Source of the DNA: Ktedonospora formicarum
GTDB taxonomy: Bacteria; Chloroflexota; Ktedonobacteria; Ktedonobacterales; Ktedonobacteraceae
Length of the DNA: 64,000 nt
Reading direction: 5' to 3'
Assembly (NCBI RefSeq): GCF_016587355.1
Contig: NZ_BNJF01000001.1
Span: forward strand, 1,798,001-1,862,000
Shown here in pieces: positions 63,192 through 64,000 of this stretch; the stretch's first letter is position 1, and the number at the start of each line of letters is the position of its first letter. Under the pieces are notes generated by a model that saw nothing but the letters and a program-made list of their open reading frames with translations, had not been told where the DNA came from and ran no database searches. A program made the position numbers and the translations under genes.

Positions 63192-64000
63192 TTAGGATTG
63201 CTGTAGTGCTACTGCCATCTGCTCCCATTCTTTGAGGAAAGCATCATGGCCGTGAGGCGAGTCAAGTTCAATATAAGTCGCATCCCCGCCAAGAGCGCTC
63301 ACCTTTTCAGCCAGCGCGCGCACATGCTTGGCCGGGAAGAGAAAATCCGTATTGATCCCAATAAACAACGCTTTGCTACTGATACGCGCCAGGGCAGCCT
63401 CCAAAGATGAGAAGCCTTCGCTAATATCAAAGAGATCCATCGCCCGACTCAGGTAGATATAGCTATTCGCATCGAAGCGTCGCGCCAGCGAGCCCCCCTG
63501 GTGATAGAGATAGTTCTCAACATCGAAGCGTCCACCCAGATCCGGGTGCGCGGTTGGCGAAACAACCTCCTCTCTCCTGGCTTCATGTCGCCCAAAGCGC
63601 TGGTCCATCGAGACCTCACTCTGATATGTAATCATAGCAAGCATTCGCGCGATGGCAAGTCCTGTCGCGGGCGCGCGTTCAGCGGCATAGTCGCCACAAT
63701 TCCAGAGAGGATCAGCCATGATGACCTGGCGCGCAACCTCGTTAAAGGCGATTCCCTGGGCGGAGAGAGCCGCCGAAGCGGCAATAACCACCACCCGTTG
63801 TACCATCTCTGGATAGAGCACAGCCCAGGTAAGCGCCTGCTGCCCCCCAATCGAGCCACCATAGACGCTTGCCAGTTGCCGTACCCCCAGATCTTCCAAC
63901 AAAGCATGTTGCGCGCGCACCATATCGTGTATGGTGATAAGCGGAAAGCGCATGCCATATGGGCGCTCGGTGCGCGGATCTATCGAGGCAGGACCAGTAC
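63192..64000 (-). CDS. metX: Homoserine O-acetyltransferase, partial (5' end outside window)
   Basis: The frame runs off the right edge; about 269 codons are seen. It is an alpha/beta-hydrolase-fold acyltransferase with the nucleophilic Ser in YGGSIGGQQALTWA (family norm GGSMGGMQAL), the Asp in NTDFLFPAKH and the His in DSPHGHDAFLKEW, the standard MetX triad. It transfers acetyl (or succinyl) to homoserine, feeding metY just downstream. Any promoter or methionine riboswitch lies outside the window. Confidence 0.93.
   Translation of the reverse strand, partial: TGPASIDPRTERPYGMRFPLITIHDMVRAQHALLEDLGVRQLASVYGGSIGGQQALTWAVLYPEMVQRVVVIAASAALSAQGIAFNEVARQVIMADPLWNCGDYAAERAPATGLAIARMLAMITYQSEVSMDQRFGRHEARREEVVSPTAHPDLGGRFDVENYLYHQGGSLARRFDANSYIYLSRAMDLFDISEGFSSLEAALARISSKALFIGINTDFLFPAKHVRALAEKVSALGGDATYIELDSPHGHDAFLKEWEQMAVALQQS

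Overview
The window looks like chromosomal DNA from a Gram-positive-like, aerobic, multicellular-type bacterium of the Chloroflexota, most likely class Ktedonobacteria. This is inference from the gene set: split nuo genes, ECF41 sigma factor, tandem sedolisins, C39-like secreted peptidases, DprE1/DprE2-like enzymes, a YvcK protein, and many GTG/TTG starts behind strong AGGAGG sites. No ribosomal RNA or tRNA gene, CRISPR array, transposase or prophage was seen. The genes are mostly housekeeping and membrane genes in short operons, separated by strong hairpin terminators.

Layout. 0-10 kb: a small membrane protein, MarC, two rhomboid-family proteins (the second TPR-fused and probably inactive), a Gly/His-rich lipoprotein paired with a glutathionylspermidine-synthase-like ATP-grasp enzyme, a phytoene desaturase remnant beside a carotenoid hydratase, a beta-propeller-like protein and an esterase. 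10-13 kb: a PLP enzyme of Cys/Met metabolism, then rpsT-rplS-rnhB, with rnhB frameshifted. 13-20 kb: two paralogous C39-like peptidases with near-identical promoters, a heterodimeric ABC exporter with one degenerate ATP site, and rlmB. 20-26 kb: a secreted Ig-like protein, thiN, a DprE1/DprE2-like pair, a small P-loop kinase and an HSL-type esterase. 26-30.5 kb: thiZ-thiX-thiY thiamine-precursor transporter behind a TPP riboswitch with its own terminator, and an ECF41 sigma factor. 30.7-38.4 kb: an FAD oxidoreductase, then nuoJKLMN (the nuoA-I half is not here). 39-50 kb: a zinc-ribbon pseudokinase, a Ca2+/H+ exchanger, a TPR protein, YvcK, a GGCT-like membrane protein, an eIF-2B-family isomerase and a thiolase. 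50.6-58.7 kb: a Cys-cluster protein, a CHAP hydrolase, two sedolisin lipoproteins, a DUF2207-like protein, a RepA/AAA_25-type ATPase and a VOC protein. 58.9-64 kb: asd, lysC, metY and metX on the minus strand, an aspartate-to-methionine pathway operon; metX runs off the window.

The most unusual content lies between the genes. An approximately 55-100 bp dispersed element (family A, eight good copies and one distant) folds on paper into a long outer stem enclosing two or three hairpins. Its stems show compensatory changes between copies, and all copies lie in one orientation over 52 kb, several filling intergenic gaps inside operons. A second 30 bp family (B) is confined to 51-59 kb and sits at gene 3' ends. 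A third tag (C, 25 nt, two copies) lies beside two very long perfect palindromes; one copy supplies the 3' end of thiY. A consensus promoter followed almost at once by an intrinsic terminator precedes rpsT.
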